Positions 32,606-45,539 are shown, counted from the stretch's first letter. The stretch: DNA of 64,000 bases from Punica granatum (GCF_007655135.1 NC_045128.1:11098001-11162000), one strand, 5' to 3'. A program made the numbers and translations. The notes: generated by a model not told the origin, from the letters alone.

Positions 32606-35428
32606 TCAAGATCTTCGACTAATGGTGTTTGATCCTTGTGATGAGCTTGAATGAGAAGTTGAAGCTGAAGCTGTTGAAGCTGGTGCAAGTCCTCTTGGCC
32701 TTATAGGAGGGGCTCTATAAGCATGAGTACTCCAATTGCCTCTACCCATCACTGCTGCAGGGAACCTGAATGGAAATGTACTTGGACTTTGAGATGGATT
32801 AAATGGTGTTGGAGGCCTCCAATTAGGACCTTGGTTTACCGATATCCCCACTCCTGAGCTAAAAGTCCTTCGTTGAACCTGTAAAAACAAGATTAGACAA
32901 TATGTTGGCATCCCTTAATTAAAACAAAATTGCAATACTCAATGTAAGTTCAATCAACCTGTGCAGAAGAATGTGAAGCCGATCGAATGGATCTCATTGA
33001 AACAGGTACACTAGGCCCGAGGATGATAGAGTCTTGAGACCCTACAATGGGGACTGAGGGGTCTAGGGGGGCTTCAACCTATCAAAAGAGCAAAACAATT
33101 TGCATTTATAAGACACAACTAATTAAATTTATCATAGTTAACATAATAAACAATAGTCAAACCTGTGAATCGGATGCATTTAGACCCTCCATTGTTCTTC
33201 TATTTCCCCTCGTATTTGGAGCATCATTAGTGGCTTCATTCATACATCTTCTAATGTTATGCCCAGCCTCTCCACATTTAGAGCAGTGAATCTCACCATA
33301 CTTTCTTGTTGCCTTGGACGAGTTGATAGAGTTACTTGCCTCACCTTCAGATTGCTTTCTCCTTTGCTTAGGCCTTCCAGCTGGTCTTTTAAATGCTGGT
33401 GGTTTAATTGGTGACAGTTCAGTGCGGTGCCAGTCACTTTCACCAGTAATTGGTTCGATGTACGGAACATATGTGGCTCTCCATCGTTCAGTAGAATACC
33501 ATGAGTGAACATACTTCTCGGGTTCCAAATTATTATAAGCCATGCAAGCAATAGCATGTGCACATGGTATCCTAGTTAACTGCCACATTCTACAACTGCA
33601 AGTTCCAGCACCTAAATCTACCACCTTGCATTGAGGCCTTTTCCACACTTGAAATTTGTAACCATCTGCATCACCAACCTACTCAAGAGTCCAATATGAA
33701 CTATCTTTTCTAGACTTGTCTAGCCTACTCTGTGCTACTGGACAAATTGGACCCACAAAGCTATTTGCCTTCAATCTGTGCTTATTCATCTTCCCCATCA
33801 AATAACATCTAATCTCTTCAAGCATCGTAATGATTGGCTTACCTCTGAACTTCACAATCTTCGAGTTAAACTGCTCACAAGTATTATTTAGTAGATTATC
33901 ATTTTTAGAATAATCACTAAACCCAGCTTTGCTCCAAGCGTTAGGATTAAATCTCTTCAGCCATGCCCATGCATTCTCATTCATTCTCTTCATTATCATC
34001 ATATTACGTTCAAACTCCACCATTGTGGTACTTCTTGCACATTTCCATAGTTGCTTGGTTAGTTCCATGTTCTTGAATTTGCTGTAGAAATTCCTCCATA
34101 TGTGTAATACACAATTTCTATGTGGAGCACTAGGACATAATTCCTCCAAAGCCAATTTCAAACCCTGCAAGAATCTTTATTGTCAAATAATATTCTAGTT
34201 TTATTCAATATTAAAAAATAATAGTTAATTGATAGGTACCTTCTGCTGATCTGATATAAAGTTCCAACCATTGTCATTGTACTGTCCAATATCCCCAAGC
34301 AAATTGCTCAAAAACCAACTCCATGTATCCCTACTTTCTTGCGCAACAACAGCTATTGCAATCACATAGAAATGTTTATTGCCATCTTGAGCAACAGCAG
34401 ACAGTAACTGTCCTCCATAATACCCCTTTAGAAAACACCCATCCAACCCAATGAGGGGTCTGCATCCTTCTTTAAACCCCTGTACATTTGCATTAAAGCA
34501 AATGTATAGCCTATCAAATGTTGGTGGCAGCTCTAAAGTAGGTCTATGTACTGTCAAACCAAATGTAGAATTAGGATTCCGCCTCCTAAGCTCCTCACAA
34601 TAGTCCCACAATTTTTGATATTGCAACCTCTCAGATCCCTCTACAATTTTCCTGGCCACGCTGATTGCTCTGTATATCTGATAGTCATCTACATGAATAC
34701 CTCTATACCTTTTAAACCACTCAAAAGCATCATGTGCTGACATTGTCGGGTAAGATCTTAATTCATCAACAAGTTGAGCAGCCAACACTTCTTATTAGCT
34801 TGCTTGTTTTTGAACCCCCTAGCACAAGTATGTGGCTCCACGAACTTCTTTATTTTGAAAGTTTTCACCTCATTACTCCAAGAACAAAAGATCTCCCATT
34901 TGCACCCTTCCGATCTACACTTTGCCCTAACCCTTTTGTTGTCACTCTTCACAAACTTGAACACCCTTCCTATTGCTATGTTATAATCTGTCACAGCTTT
35001 CTTGAACATAGTTAAGTTTGTGAATAACATATGTAACTGTAATTGAACCTCCCCAAACGTGGCATTCTCATCAAACTCGGGGTACTTTCTTAACTCCTCT
35101 TCACCATTGTCATCATCATAGATACACTTGTCCACTAACTCTTCTGAAATATAGCCTTCCTCTTCGTCACTGGATATAACCATATCCGCTGTTGTTGGTG
35201 ATAATCTAACAACTATTTCCTCCCCATTTTTAGAATCTGATCGATCACCAAGATGCTCTTCTTCTTCACCCAAATGACCTTCAGCATCGTCATTAACCAA
35301 AATGCATTCTTCATCCCAATAAACTCCTGAATCAACATGTTCAGCACCTTCATATTCAAACTGATCCTCCTGCCTATTTACATCAAATCTTTCAAGATTA
35401 TTCTCCTCACCAACCTCATAATCATTCC
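32606..35428 (-). pseudogene. MURA-type MULE transposase, frame change plus one nonsense codon
   Basis: Exons (minus strand): about 35428-34240, 34164-33163, 33078-32959 and 32878-32606, with GT-AG introns in matching phase; a further 5' exon probably exists. The N-terminal part has the MuDR-type motif RAKCRSEGCKWEIF. The MULE catalytic domain shows LIGLDGCFLKGYYGGQLL, NFISDQQK and NNTCEQFN (Asp, Asp, Glu). A SWIM zinc finger (CSCRMWQLTRIPCAHAIAC) and a zinc knuckle (CSKCGEAGHNIRRC) follow, then a Ser-rich tail. Near 34788 the frame changes between two well-conserved segments. TAG at 33679-33681 interrupts the frame just before VGDADGYKFQVW. Otherwise the gene is complete at about 860 codons. 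The enzyme would bind the inverted ends and cut and move the element; this copy probably cannot without read-through. Confidence 0.87.
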
Positions 35429-36770
35429 TTCACAAAACCAAACAATATAGTTAATATATAATTAATACCAAACAGAAAGACCAATTGGAATGAAATAGAT
35501 ATTTATCTCTATAATGAGTTGGAAAAAAGAGCATTCTATACTTTGAGAATCTTTTTTCTTCAACTTAATAAAGTGATCATTCTGTCGCGAAACTTAAGTA
35601 GTGTTCTTTATATCATTCCAACTAATTTTCATACAAATATCATATATTTTCTTTTAAACTCCTATATATAAATAAATGCATATAATGACATTTTGGTCAA
35701 CCAATTATTTTTTAATTACAAATTGAAGATTACTGTATTGCTATATGAGAACCCCAAAAGGGGTATCTTCCTTGTGTATATAAAAGGGACTAATTAAAGA
35801 AGAATATAGATATAAATAATCACATTATTATAGTGAAATTGTCATTTTGGTATCAGTTTTGCTAATTCTGTAATCTAAATAGACACTCACAATAGCCACC
35901 TAAAACCAAAAAAAAAAATGCACTCACAATGTAAAAATTCTGGTTGTAATAAGATCAATCTTATTAGACACGATAAGAAGGAGGTTTTACAAGTACAGGA
36001 AAAATTAAAGCTACTTCATAACCATAATAAAATTATAAAAGAGTAGACATTAACATGTACCAAGAGCAGCATCACGAAACATAGAAGTTTATTATCCATG
36101 AGTTCATACATTTGCTACAAAAAATACAGAAAATACTGTTCAAGAACGCTGGAGCGAAGAAGACAAAGACAATTGCAGGTCCAACACATTCTAAGATAAT
36201 TGATGTTACAATTAAACTCATGTGCATAAAACTGTCGAAAATACCTACTGCATTGCAGCACAAGAAGCAACACAATACGGATACGCAAATACAGCAATTG
36301 TACTATAAAGGTATAATGATTACTGATGATACGAAGAGTCCCCTGCTTCCAACCAAAGTTTGACAAGTGAACAATGCCAAACATGAGAAGCGATGCTCAC
36401 ATCCCAGTGGCAACACGATGTCACATATCGAGGCACAGTGGACTTCCAATTTCATTCACGGGAAAGCACAAAAATCCATCAGATAAAAAAAACAAGCAGT
36501 TGGTGAGCGGACATGCATCCCATAGAGCACCAGCAATAATTGGTAGATTATTACGCACCCGACGGCGAAGAAGACAAACACAAGAAAAAAAGATAAAACT
36601 TTCCAAGGAAATGAGTTGGATGACATAATTCCATTTTCCATTCTCAATTCTGTTTAAAGTTTTGCTTTTTGGATTGTTGAGACCAGTGATGTATTGTAGT
36701 TAGAATGCAGAAAATAATTAAGTTCTTTCATATATGTGGAACTTCACTAGATTATGTTCTCACACATCCA
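35429..36770. other. MULE interior upstream of the transposase
   Basis: AT-rich sequence and small ORFs with no recognisable product. The 5' exon and promoter of the transposase should lie here or in the right terminal repeat, but I cannot place them. Confidence 0.35.
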
Positions 36771-36970
36771 TATCATCCAGGATTTGAACTTACCGACTCC
36801 TCATGTGCAACAATCGGGCTTCTCCCACGAAAACTTTAACAACACAGCAGAACAGACTGTTCGGGCAGCAGAACAATGACCAACCAACGATCAATCGGGC
36901 CTTCTCACACCAAAACGTCAACACAGCAGAACAATGTTTGTTCGGACAGCAGAACACAGCCCGACAAGCT

Positions 36971-37060
36971 CGACTTCGGGGAGCAGAACACAGCAGAACC
37001 AGCGCGACTTCGGGGAGCAGAACACACCAGAACCAGCGCGACTTTGAGCTGAGCAGAACC
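36971..37060. repeat. Subterminal 34-bp tandem repeats of the MULE
   Basis: CGACTTCGGGGAGCAGAACA recurs with a 34-bp period at 36971 and 37005, with a partial third unit at 37039, directly inside the right inverted repeat. The left end has no counterpart, so the two ends are asymmetric. Confidence 0.75.
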
Positions 37061-37371
37061 AACGAACACAACAGACGAGCAACACACCAGAACCAGAATG
37101 AGGAAGCAGAACCTGGAGCAGCTGTCGGGCTTCTCTCCGAAAAACAACCACCAGAAAGCTTGCGGCTGCTGGAGGAAGAACACTAGGGAATCGGAAGATC
37201 TCAGGGTTTGCTCGATTTGGGGGAAATTCGAGTGGGAATGCGTGAAGAAGATGAGCAGGGGCGACTTCTGTTCGTTGCTCACGGCGTCTAGTACAATTTC
37301 GTCAGGGACTTGCAATGTTTGGAACAGAAGGACCAATTAGTCCAAAGGTTTCAAACGGCCGGACCAAATAG
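37053..37371. repeat. MULE right terminal inverted repeat
   Basis: Reverse complement of 29451-29771 with about six differences, including one single-base length difference. Confidence 0.88.
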
Positions 37372-37712
37372 TATAGGGAAAATCTTTTGGGGATGAACTT
37401 GCCGTGAGCAGCATCTTTGAGGGACCAAATCGTCTATTTTGTCTACTTAAATTGTCCTCGGGCTCAAAGAGAATAAAAGGACAGGTCAATAAAAGTTAAC
37501 AGAATATTATCCGGGATGTTTTAACGATGTTGGTCAACACAGTAAAATGTTTAGAATGTCAATTGTTCTTAGAAATAGGAGTAAGTGTTATTTAAGAAAA
37601 TAACCTCAAGAGAAAATAGCGTAATTTACCCTAAATTAAATTATTAAAATGAATAAATAAAAAGGAGAGCAAAAGTATTAAAAACCCAATGATTGTCCAA
37701 TATCATACAATG

Positions 37713-37749
<37 letters not shown>
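37713..37749. repeat. (TA)n microsatellite
   Basis: About 18 TA units, some 190 bp upstream of the DUF26 gene start. Confidence 0.92.
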
Positions 37750-37752
<3 letters not shown>

Positions 37753-37939
37753 AAGGTCACTATATATGTATTTTCCTGCCAAATACTACATAGAAAGGCC
37801 AAAAGTTGGAGCAAATCCCAATAAATATCAGATTGGATCAAAATGGTTCCCCTTCGTATATATATTTGTTTCCATACTTAGAAGTTTCCTCAAACTCAAA
37901 GAGATTGAAACGACCAGTCAAGAAAGAAGAAAGTTTACT

Positions 37940-38351
37940 ATGGATGCTCTCCTAAGAGCTGCAATAATTGCAATCGGGCTACTTTGTATCTCCAATTATA
38001 CCAAATATTCCGCCGGTGAAGCAGATTATACACTGCTGTCCAAAATCTGCAATGGTCAAGAATTTTCGGATATGCGCTGGATTAAACAATAAGCACTCTG
38101 TCCTGAAGCGATTAATAGGAATCACCCCAAATGCTGGCTTCAATCATTACGAGAAGTCTTCGTCTTCCGACCATATCGTCTATGGCCATGCAGCATGCAA
38201 CGGAGAACTCTTGAAAGAAGACTGCCATTTGTGCCTACTTAGCGCTTACCTGTGGCTATCCGATGATGACTGTCCCAAACGGACCATGGGGGCTCAAGTT
38301 CATCTCCGTGATTGTAGATTTAGGTTTGAAATTTATGATTTTGAGGATTGA
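37940..38351 (+). pseudogene. DUF26 (Gnk2-homologous) secreted antifungal-type protein, frameshifted
   Basis: Begins ATG 37940 with a signal peptide (MDALLRAAIIAIGLLCISNY). The mature part starts DYTLLSKICN. The second half carries the DUF26 cysteine motif C-x8-C-x2-C (CNGELLKEDCHLCL), preceded by HIVYGHAACN, and the closing GAQVHLRDCRFRFE as in ginkbilobin-2 and the ectodomains of cysteine-rich receptor kinases. The two halves lie in different frames: the first stops at 38092 after WIKQ, while the second continues in another frame from about 38085 to the stop at 38351. One small indel or a sequence error explains this. Relatives are apoplastic mannose-binding antifungal proteins. No kinase domain follows, so it is the short secreted type. 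Confidence 0.8.
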
Positions 38352-39442
38352 TACTTAAACTCGACCTACCGTAAGAAATGATATTACATAACTCCCCGGA
38401 AGCCACGTCTTTTTCATGTTCAATGTATTGAGCTTGGGCACACACAGAGCAATTATCAAATCCCCGTGGTATCAATTCATGTATTTGCTTTTTGTATATG
38501 AGCATACTTTTTGTATTACACTAGAAAAGGACCAACGGAGAGTTTTTTTATTTTCCCCCCTGATTCTCAGTTTTTTTTTCCTTTCAATTTTTACAATTTT
38601 TTAGCTTCCCCCTTCTGACACTAGCTAGTAGATGACCCTATTGAACCATGGAGCCAAATATCCGGTCTGAGAATAGTTATTTGATTATTTCGTGAAAAGC
38701 ACTTTTTTTTTCAACTTTAATAGAGAAAAATCGAACGAATTTCATATAGAAATACTAGATATATACAAATTAAGATATATGCAATGATTTCTTTTGTCAA
38801 ATTTTAGATTGCAAGTGGGAAATCTCTTCCCACGTGCGGAAACTATTGTTTTCTTTTATCTTCACATTTTTTAAACGAAAAAAATTCCCCATTTTGTCTA
38901 GTGTTTTTAGATCTGGCCCTTCTTTTTTTTCTGAAGAGTTTTTAAATCTGGCTTGCGAAAGGTAGCAGGTTCCCTAGTTGATCTGTCTAGACAAATGATG
39001 ATTGCTATGGACAGACAAGTTATCTCAAAAATATTTTTCCCTCACCTTTTATCTAGATTTGTTCATTTGTTTACAAGTTTGCCTACATTTGAGGGAAACT
39101 ATATGGTCCAATCGCTTATTTTATACCATCATTTTTTGAATCATTGAGCTGCATCATTGATAAATAAATTAATAATTTATTGATCATCTTCCTACCTTTT
39201 AGCCTCTTTCCCTTGTTTGACTTATATTAATTTTCAGTCTCGAGTGTTTCAATTATTTTGCCTCTTTACGGCCTTTTTCATTTTATACACATGAACCTGC
39301 TTGCCCTCAAGAAACTTCTCTGCAATATGGCTCCTAGTCCTGACGGCCATAATTTTGGCTGGGGTATCATCGGAACTGGACATAGCATATTTTAGGGTTA
39401 ATTATCAAAAATAAAATTGTACTTTTCATCAATTTCTTCATG

Positions 39443-39478
<36 letters not shown>

Positions 39479-41869
39479 TTTGCATGAATTCATCAATTAT
39501 CAATTTGACATCATATTCACTAGAAACCACTTTTCCCGTCGATTTTAATGTGATTTTTTGATGTAGCACTTAACAGTGTTACACGGCTCACGAAACTAAA
39601 GCAACCAAGTTGGCGGGAAAAATATAATTATCTTTTAGAAAAATGAATGTCAAAACCTTAAGCGGAGGAAGAGGAGGGGTGTCTGCATTGTGGCCTCGCT
39701 AGCAACCAAGTTGGCGCACAGTGGTGCCAACGGCCCCACATGAACAATTGTATCAGCTAGCAAGGCCCGCACACGACACTCTTTACTCTCCTTTTCCCTT
39801 TCACGATTCGTTTTTTTTTTTTAATAAATTTGGAATGATGGAGACCTCCCCGAAGACCACCACCGCCTTTGGTCCGTTTGCTGACGACAACTTGTTGACG
39901 ACAGCTGAGATCGCCTACTTGTGGCCGCTGCCAAGGCCCATACCGCGAGTCCTCCCCCATCTCCCTTCACATTGGGGATTTCATTTTTTTTTAAATTCCT
40001 TTTTAAATTTTTGGGATCCACTTGGTCAGCATCCATGAGGCGAGTGGCACTATTAAGTTCTATGTCTAAAAATCCCGTTGAAGTTGACGGAGAAAGCGTT
40101 CTTGTACTAAATATTATACCAAGTCGATAGTTGATAAATTCCATGCAAAAGAAAATAGTTCGTGTTAAATTCAACAAAAAGTGCAAAATTCAAATTTTTT
40201 TTTTTGATGATTAACTTTTTTTTTTTTTTATTTTGAGAAACTGTATAGACAGAGTTCGTCCCGCACTTATTACTCTCGACCTACGTTAATAATTTGAATG
40301 CTAGCTGCAATAGTTTCGCAGAGGCGCATAACCATGATGTCTAATTTGAATTTAATTGAATGTCCTTGGGCTTGATTAATGTAAATGATCATTCTCTGTA
40401 TATTTATGAATGTGGCCGTGTATGTATGTGAAGGAATAATCGAGTCAAAATTGGTCAAATTACAATTGAAGTCCAATTGTGCAATGATCATGCAAATTGG
40501 GTTTAATTACATGGGATTAAGGTTTAAGATATATCAATTAAGGATCTTAGGTGTCTTAGGAAGGTCTTCGTGCCCTTGAGGGTGGGTCATTAGGACCTGG
40601 GATCGATTTAACCGGTTAAAGTCCCTCAATTTGATTAATCGATGATTAATTGAATTTAAATTCAATTCTTGCGGTGAAATTGATAAATCAATATTAAAAT
40701 GTTTAATCAAGTAAATTCAAACATTGAAAATCGTGGGATGAAAGGAAAATTCATGTGTCAAGTCTAAGGTTAAATGGAAGGTCCTCGGACCTCGAGAGTA
40801 GGATTTTTGCAGATTTTTTTGGGAATAATTAGTAAAATCATGTACATAGGACTTGTAAATAAAGAATCCTAGAATAAAAGGTCAAAAGTCCAATAAAATA
40901 AGTAGACTTAGAAAAATGGCTAGAATTTCATAGGTAACGAGCCTTAGATCCATTGTGTGTCTCTTTGGGCTCTAGGCTCGCTTAGTAGGCTCATTGGTCA
41001 ATATTTGACCTGAATGTATAGCCCACCAACGATTTGGCCTGAATGTATGGCGCATGATGAATGTAGGCCCGAAGGTGTGGCCCATGTGATGTATGTATGT
41101 ATGAGGATGTATAGGTAAGTATGTGTCGTGCGGAAAGCCATGTAATCTTTTATTCTTTCTTATATAAACTCCTAATCATGACTGTAGACTTTAGGATAAA
41201 TTGGACTTATAATAAAAAATTGTTAGAAATCAATAGGAACTCAGGAGGGTACCAAAATGGCGGATTATTAGTTTGCAAACTTCTAATCTCGTAATGAAAT
41301 TCCCGGATCTAGTTCTTTGGTTCAAAGACCGAGTTAACTTTAAATCCTTAAGTTGTTAGTATCTTGCCCCCTTATGTGATTTAGGTGGCTCACCGACTGA
41401 TAAAACAATGTAGTGACGACTCCAATCAAGATGAGCCCCAGGTACAGAGACTGATAGAATTTTCTAGTCAGGGCGAAGGCCTAAAAATCATGTTTGTGGG
41501 ACAGTGGGAGATGCCATGCTAGAGCCACTCAACCCTCGAGACAAGGTTGGCGGCGGCCTCATATCAAGAGGAGGGGGTCGCCGAGGAGGCCCCTACTAAG
41601 TGATTTTGCACGAGACTAAAGTCCAAGTCTCAAGCAATGTAGGGGTGAGTGCCTCACTGACGACCATTCCCCTTCTTCCCGGGATGAGGTTATCGGCACC
41701 TTTTGAGGTTGCCAATGCCTTTTGAGGTCGTCAGTAACCTCTTTTGCTGCGATGGGGGCTGCTAGTCCACCATCTCGGCAATGAGCCCTAATGCTTTAAC
41801 TTTTTTTCTGAAAGCTCTTTTCCTTTAATTTTGAGTATTTTTTAATATTTTTGTTTTTTCTTTATACTT
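38352..41869. other. Long intergenic stretch without a recognised gene
   Basis: AT-rich, with poly(T) runs near 39810 and 40195-40225. Small ORFs at 39721-40186 occur on both strands and look random. Apart from the (AAT)n tract I see no transposon ends. Confidence 0.4.
39443..39478. repeat. (AAT)n/(ATT)n palindromic microsatellite
   Basis: A run of AAT units passes directly into ATT units, giving a perfect inverted repeat that can form a cruciform. Confidence 0.9.
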
Positions 41870-42149
41870 TGATAAAGGTGGAAATGCCACATCAGCTAGA
41901 TACCTATAAATAATACTAAAGGCAAGTCAGTTAAGGATCAGAATAATAGATTGTATTATACGTAAAATACCCAATAAGAAATCCAATTTATAACAACCAC
42001 TATTACCGACTATACGAGTGGCGCGACCCAATCTTTCGAGATTTTTTTGGAGAATTATATAAAACTTTTCCTCCAATCATTAATTTTTTTATATTTATAA
42101 TTTAGGGAAGAATTATTTAGGGAGAAACATACACTGAGGTTATTAAATA

Positions 42150-42672
42150 AATAATTAATCACCTAAAAAAGCATGACCGTTATACTTTTCTTTTTAAATA
42201 TAGCACCACCTTTGAAAAATAGATTAAAAATGCATGACCTTTACATTTTTTCTAAATACAGCACGACCTTTACATTTTTTTTTCTAAATATAGGACATTT
42301 GCATTTGTTCCTCAATATAGTCTGACTTTTGGAGAGTAGTACAAAAAGACACGACCTTTGCACTTTTTCTTTAATGTAGCTCGACCTTTAAAAATGGCAC
42401 AGGAAAGCACGGCTTTCAGGTACGATCTTCTTTTTTAACATACTAGATTCGCAGTTAAATCCGAAGGCCATGCCTTTCTATGCCATTTTTTAAAGGTCGT
42501 ACTATATTTAAGAAAAATTATAAATGTCTTATCTTTCTGTGCCACTCTCCAAAGATCGTGCTATATTTAAAAAAAATGCAAATGTCGTGTCTTTCTGTAC
42601 TATTTTCTAAATCTCGTGGTATATTTAATAGAAAGTGCAAAAGTTGTGATTTTTTAGATGATTAACCCTGAA
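42150..42672. mobile_element. Foldback element with internal short repeats
   Basis: Inverted arms (left ATTAATCACCTAAAAAAGCA, right the inverse of GGTTAATCATCTAAAAAATC) made of about 55-bp units with ...GCACGACCTTTGCATTTTTTC-like sequence and its complement. It is absent from the equivalent point of block B, so it is an insertion into block A. Confidence 0.6.
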
Positions 42673-42760
42673 TGAATGATGCAACATAGTTTCATAATGC
42701 AAAAGTTGTGATTTTTTAGATGATTAACTCTGAAATGAATGAAGCAACATAGTTTTATAA
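42637..42760. repeat. 62-bp direct duplication at the foldback's right end
   Basis: GCAAAAGTTGTGATTTTTTA to CATAGTTT.ATAAT occurs at 42637 and again at 42699, covering the element's end and the adjacent flank. Confidence 0.85.
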
Positions 42761-45539
42761 TGTAGCTGACAAGTTGTGGGAAATTACATGCGTAAAACGT
42801 GCAACAGATAATGCACGGATTCCTCAGGCACGAGACTCAAAGAAGAAAAGGACGAATCTCTCATCGATCGCTTACGCCAGTTTAATCAATTAATTAGTCG
42901 GTCGGGACAGTAGATTAGGTTTCTTATCCCAACAATATATTTATTTGGGGACAGCGAATTAGCGTGAAATCAGACACTGACTTTGAATCTTCCCCATATT
43001 TCACTAAGTCTATAACGGGTAGGACAGACGTCCAATTCTAAAGTTCTGAGTTCATAAGATGATGGGATCAATCATCTTATTTCCTGAAAAAAAAAAACAA
43101 AACCCTCGATCGTCTTATATTTTAGAAATTTCTTTTTTATTTGTGAGTTTAACAACTGACGGTAGTATTATTCTTTGGTATGGCTATTACAAACTATAAA
43201 TATCGCATCAATAATTTCAAGTGGCCTAGTCGTGAAGACTCGAGATTTCTTCCTGCGTCATTGTGCAATACTATATTAATTGATAATGCAGATATGAAAT
43301 TGATTCCTTAAATATTTTAAATTGCTAAAGTTCAAATCAACTAAGAATGAGTGAATTGAGCACAATAATGGAATTAAATTTTTTCAAAAGAAAAAAAAAA
43401 GAAAGATTTGACAAATTATTTTCGCAAGAAGTAAGGAGTAAAATTTTTCTGTCCTGAATTTTCTCCACATATAATGACATCTTCACAAGAAATCAAAAGA
43501 AGCATTTATCCAAGTGAAGCACACCAACCAAAATGTATAAATTCCAGGCTGCACTTCTGACCACAAAATCGGCGAGCCCCCAGCCAGCCCAGCTTCTTCT
43601 TCTTCTTCTTCTTTTTTTTTTGGGGGGGGGGGGGAGGATAAATTTTTTTCCTTACTTTTTTCTTTGATTTTTTGTGCGCACCCGAATTTCGTTTCATCGG
43701 GGCACGCATGCGCGCGCCTATGCAACGCGGCTTGGAAGTGTCCACCTTCCCGGGGACGCGCGACGGACGCACGTGAGAAGGAGTCGCCACTACCTGTTTA
43801 CGACCCGAAGGTCGAGAGTCGGTGAGTCGCCCGGGTCTAGGGGTATGGATACACCTAGTATGCTAAGGTAATGGTCTTATATGGAACCGAAAATTCCGAA
43901 TTCGGGGGTTCTATTACGTGTGAGCCTATATCCCACACACCCTTTCGGTACTCTAGCTTGCTAGGCTTGCTATTTTATTTATTTATCACATGATTTAGAG
44001 TTGCATTCGACTCGCCCGTTTTGACACCGTAAATTCGAAGAAACACTCGAACCGTCCACTATCCGACCGGAATTATTACATGAATAAATATACAATATAA
44101 ACCATTACATTATTCTCTCAAATAAATAAAAGACAAGTTACAATGACTAAATCCCGATCGGTTCGCGTTCGGCCATTATTTCACTCATGCTCACCGTATG
44201 GTTTTGGAAAAGACCGAAAATTAAATTAAATGCGCACTCGGTGTATGGGGGCATTGGACCCCGTGATCGACGGTTAGGGGTGTTGGACCCAGAGTGAATC
44301 GAGTCCTAAAGGATCGGGCTCGATCCGCATAACAAACAAGTGCAAAAATGTAACAAGCAAGCTCAAATAAACAAACAATGGGGCTTTTATTATTGTCGAA
44401 TTTACGTGAATTAATTGATTATTAACCGGGGTATCTTGGCATACAAATCATACCTTAAAACAAACAAAAGGAGTGATAGATAGGGCATGTAGCATTCATA
44501 ATTATTTTAACGGACCCGACAGACATGATGTCTGTAGTCAAGTCCTGAATGTGTGTGTTATTTTTAGATTATTTTGTATCGTGACAATATGGCTTTTACA
44601 GATTAAGAGTATTTTCACCTAAAACCCGAAACCTAACCCTCTGCTTGACTATTTGCCCATGTTTGATTAAGCCGAGTTTGTGATTAATTTGTTTTCCTAT
44701 GTTTTGACCAATTCTATGCACGAACCTGCGCTAGGATTACGGCAGGACAAGAACCGGTAGTCATGCCCTTGAATCGGTAAATATGTGTGTGCATGAAAAT
44801 CAAGATTACGTTGCACGTATCTCGGTGCTTTTGAAATTGTGAATTTGAAAATGGTATAGCTAACAGTTCTTGAACTGTCGACGTGATTACATATTGTTAA
44901 TCGGTTCGTACAGATCATTTAAAGGAGTCAAGTGATTTAATTTAGCCAAATTTAACGTCCCGATTATCCCGTATGTAGATTTTAGGTTAATTAGAAATTT
45001 GCCGAATGCTTTAGTCTATGGATTTCGAGTCGTCGGAATAACCATTAGTTGACCGCCCGATAAACTCTAATTTCCGATCGTCTTGAAATTTAAAATTTTT
45101 ATTTTAGACCGAGTTTGCATGATTAAACCGATTCATGTGATGTTTCGATTAAAACGAAAAAAAATAAAGCATTTAAACACGAATAAAGAGCACATTATCA
45201 CGTCAAGCAGATAAACATAAATATTTTTACACAATCGGTGCCGCCATGATCATACAAACATACACAAACATAATATTAACGGAATCAATAAAACGACACC
45301 GACTCATGGAAGCGGGAAAACATAAAAGAACACACATATTCATATTGTATACATCTAATTACAGAAACAAAATATTTAAATGGGGACACGTAGGTTGTCA
45401 GTCAGGGACCCAAGTAGGAAAGGGTTAGGTATCTTTAGAAAATGTTCAGGGACTGATTTGAATAATTTTAAAAGAACAGGGACTAATTTGAAAATTCAGA
45501 TAACATTTCAGGGAACTGATTTGAAAATTCTGAAAAAAA

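Larger units (their letters stand above)
29451..37371. mobile_element. Mutator-like element (MULE), 7.9 kb, long terminal inverted repeats
   Basis: Terminal inverted repeats at 29451-29771 and 37053-37371 (about 320 bp) differ at only about six positions by hand count (roughly 98% identity). The outer end is CTATTTGGTCYGGCCGTTTG. Inside are a MURA-type transposase gene (minus strand), a convergent GRF zinc-finger gene (plus strand) and a 30-bp minisatellite between them. Long inverted ends with a MURA-type transposase define Mutator-like elements. I did not find matching 9-bp target repeats: the flanks read AAAACTGTG and TATAGGGAA, so the exact ends may be off or the flanks altered. Identical ends imply a recent insertion. 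Confidence 0.88.
41870..43290. repeat. Segmental duplication, block A
   Basis: Direct copy of block B (51925-54690). Shared: GCCACATCAGCTAGA/GCCACGTCAGCTAGA; AAGTTGTGGGAAATTACATG; CGCTTACGCCAGTTTAATCA then ATTAATTAGTCGG; GAGATTTCTTCCTGC. Block A has gained a foldback element (about 42150-42672); block B has gained a hAT element. No gene inside. Confidence 0.85.

Noticed and set aside
36790..37336. ORFs up to 143 codons within the MULE right end
   Set aside because: They fall in the terminal inverted repeat and subterminal tandem repeats; the same peptides recur mirrored at 29486-29863.
39721..40186. Overlapping ORFs of 105 and 121 codons on opposite strands
   Set aside because: No domain, no conserved motif, and neither strand shows gene-like structure.
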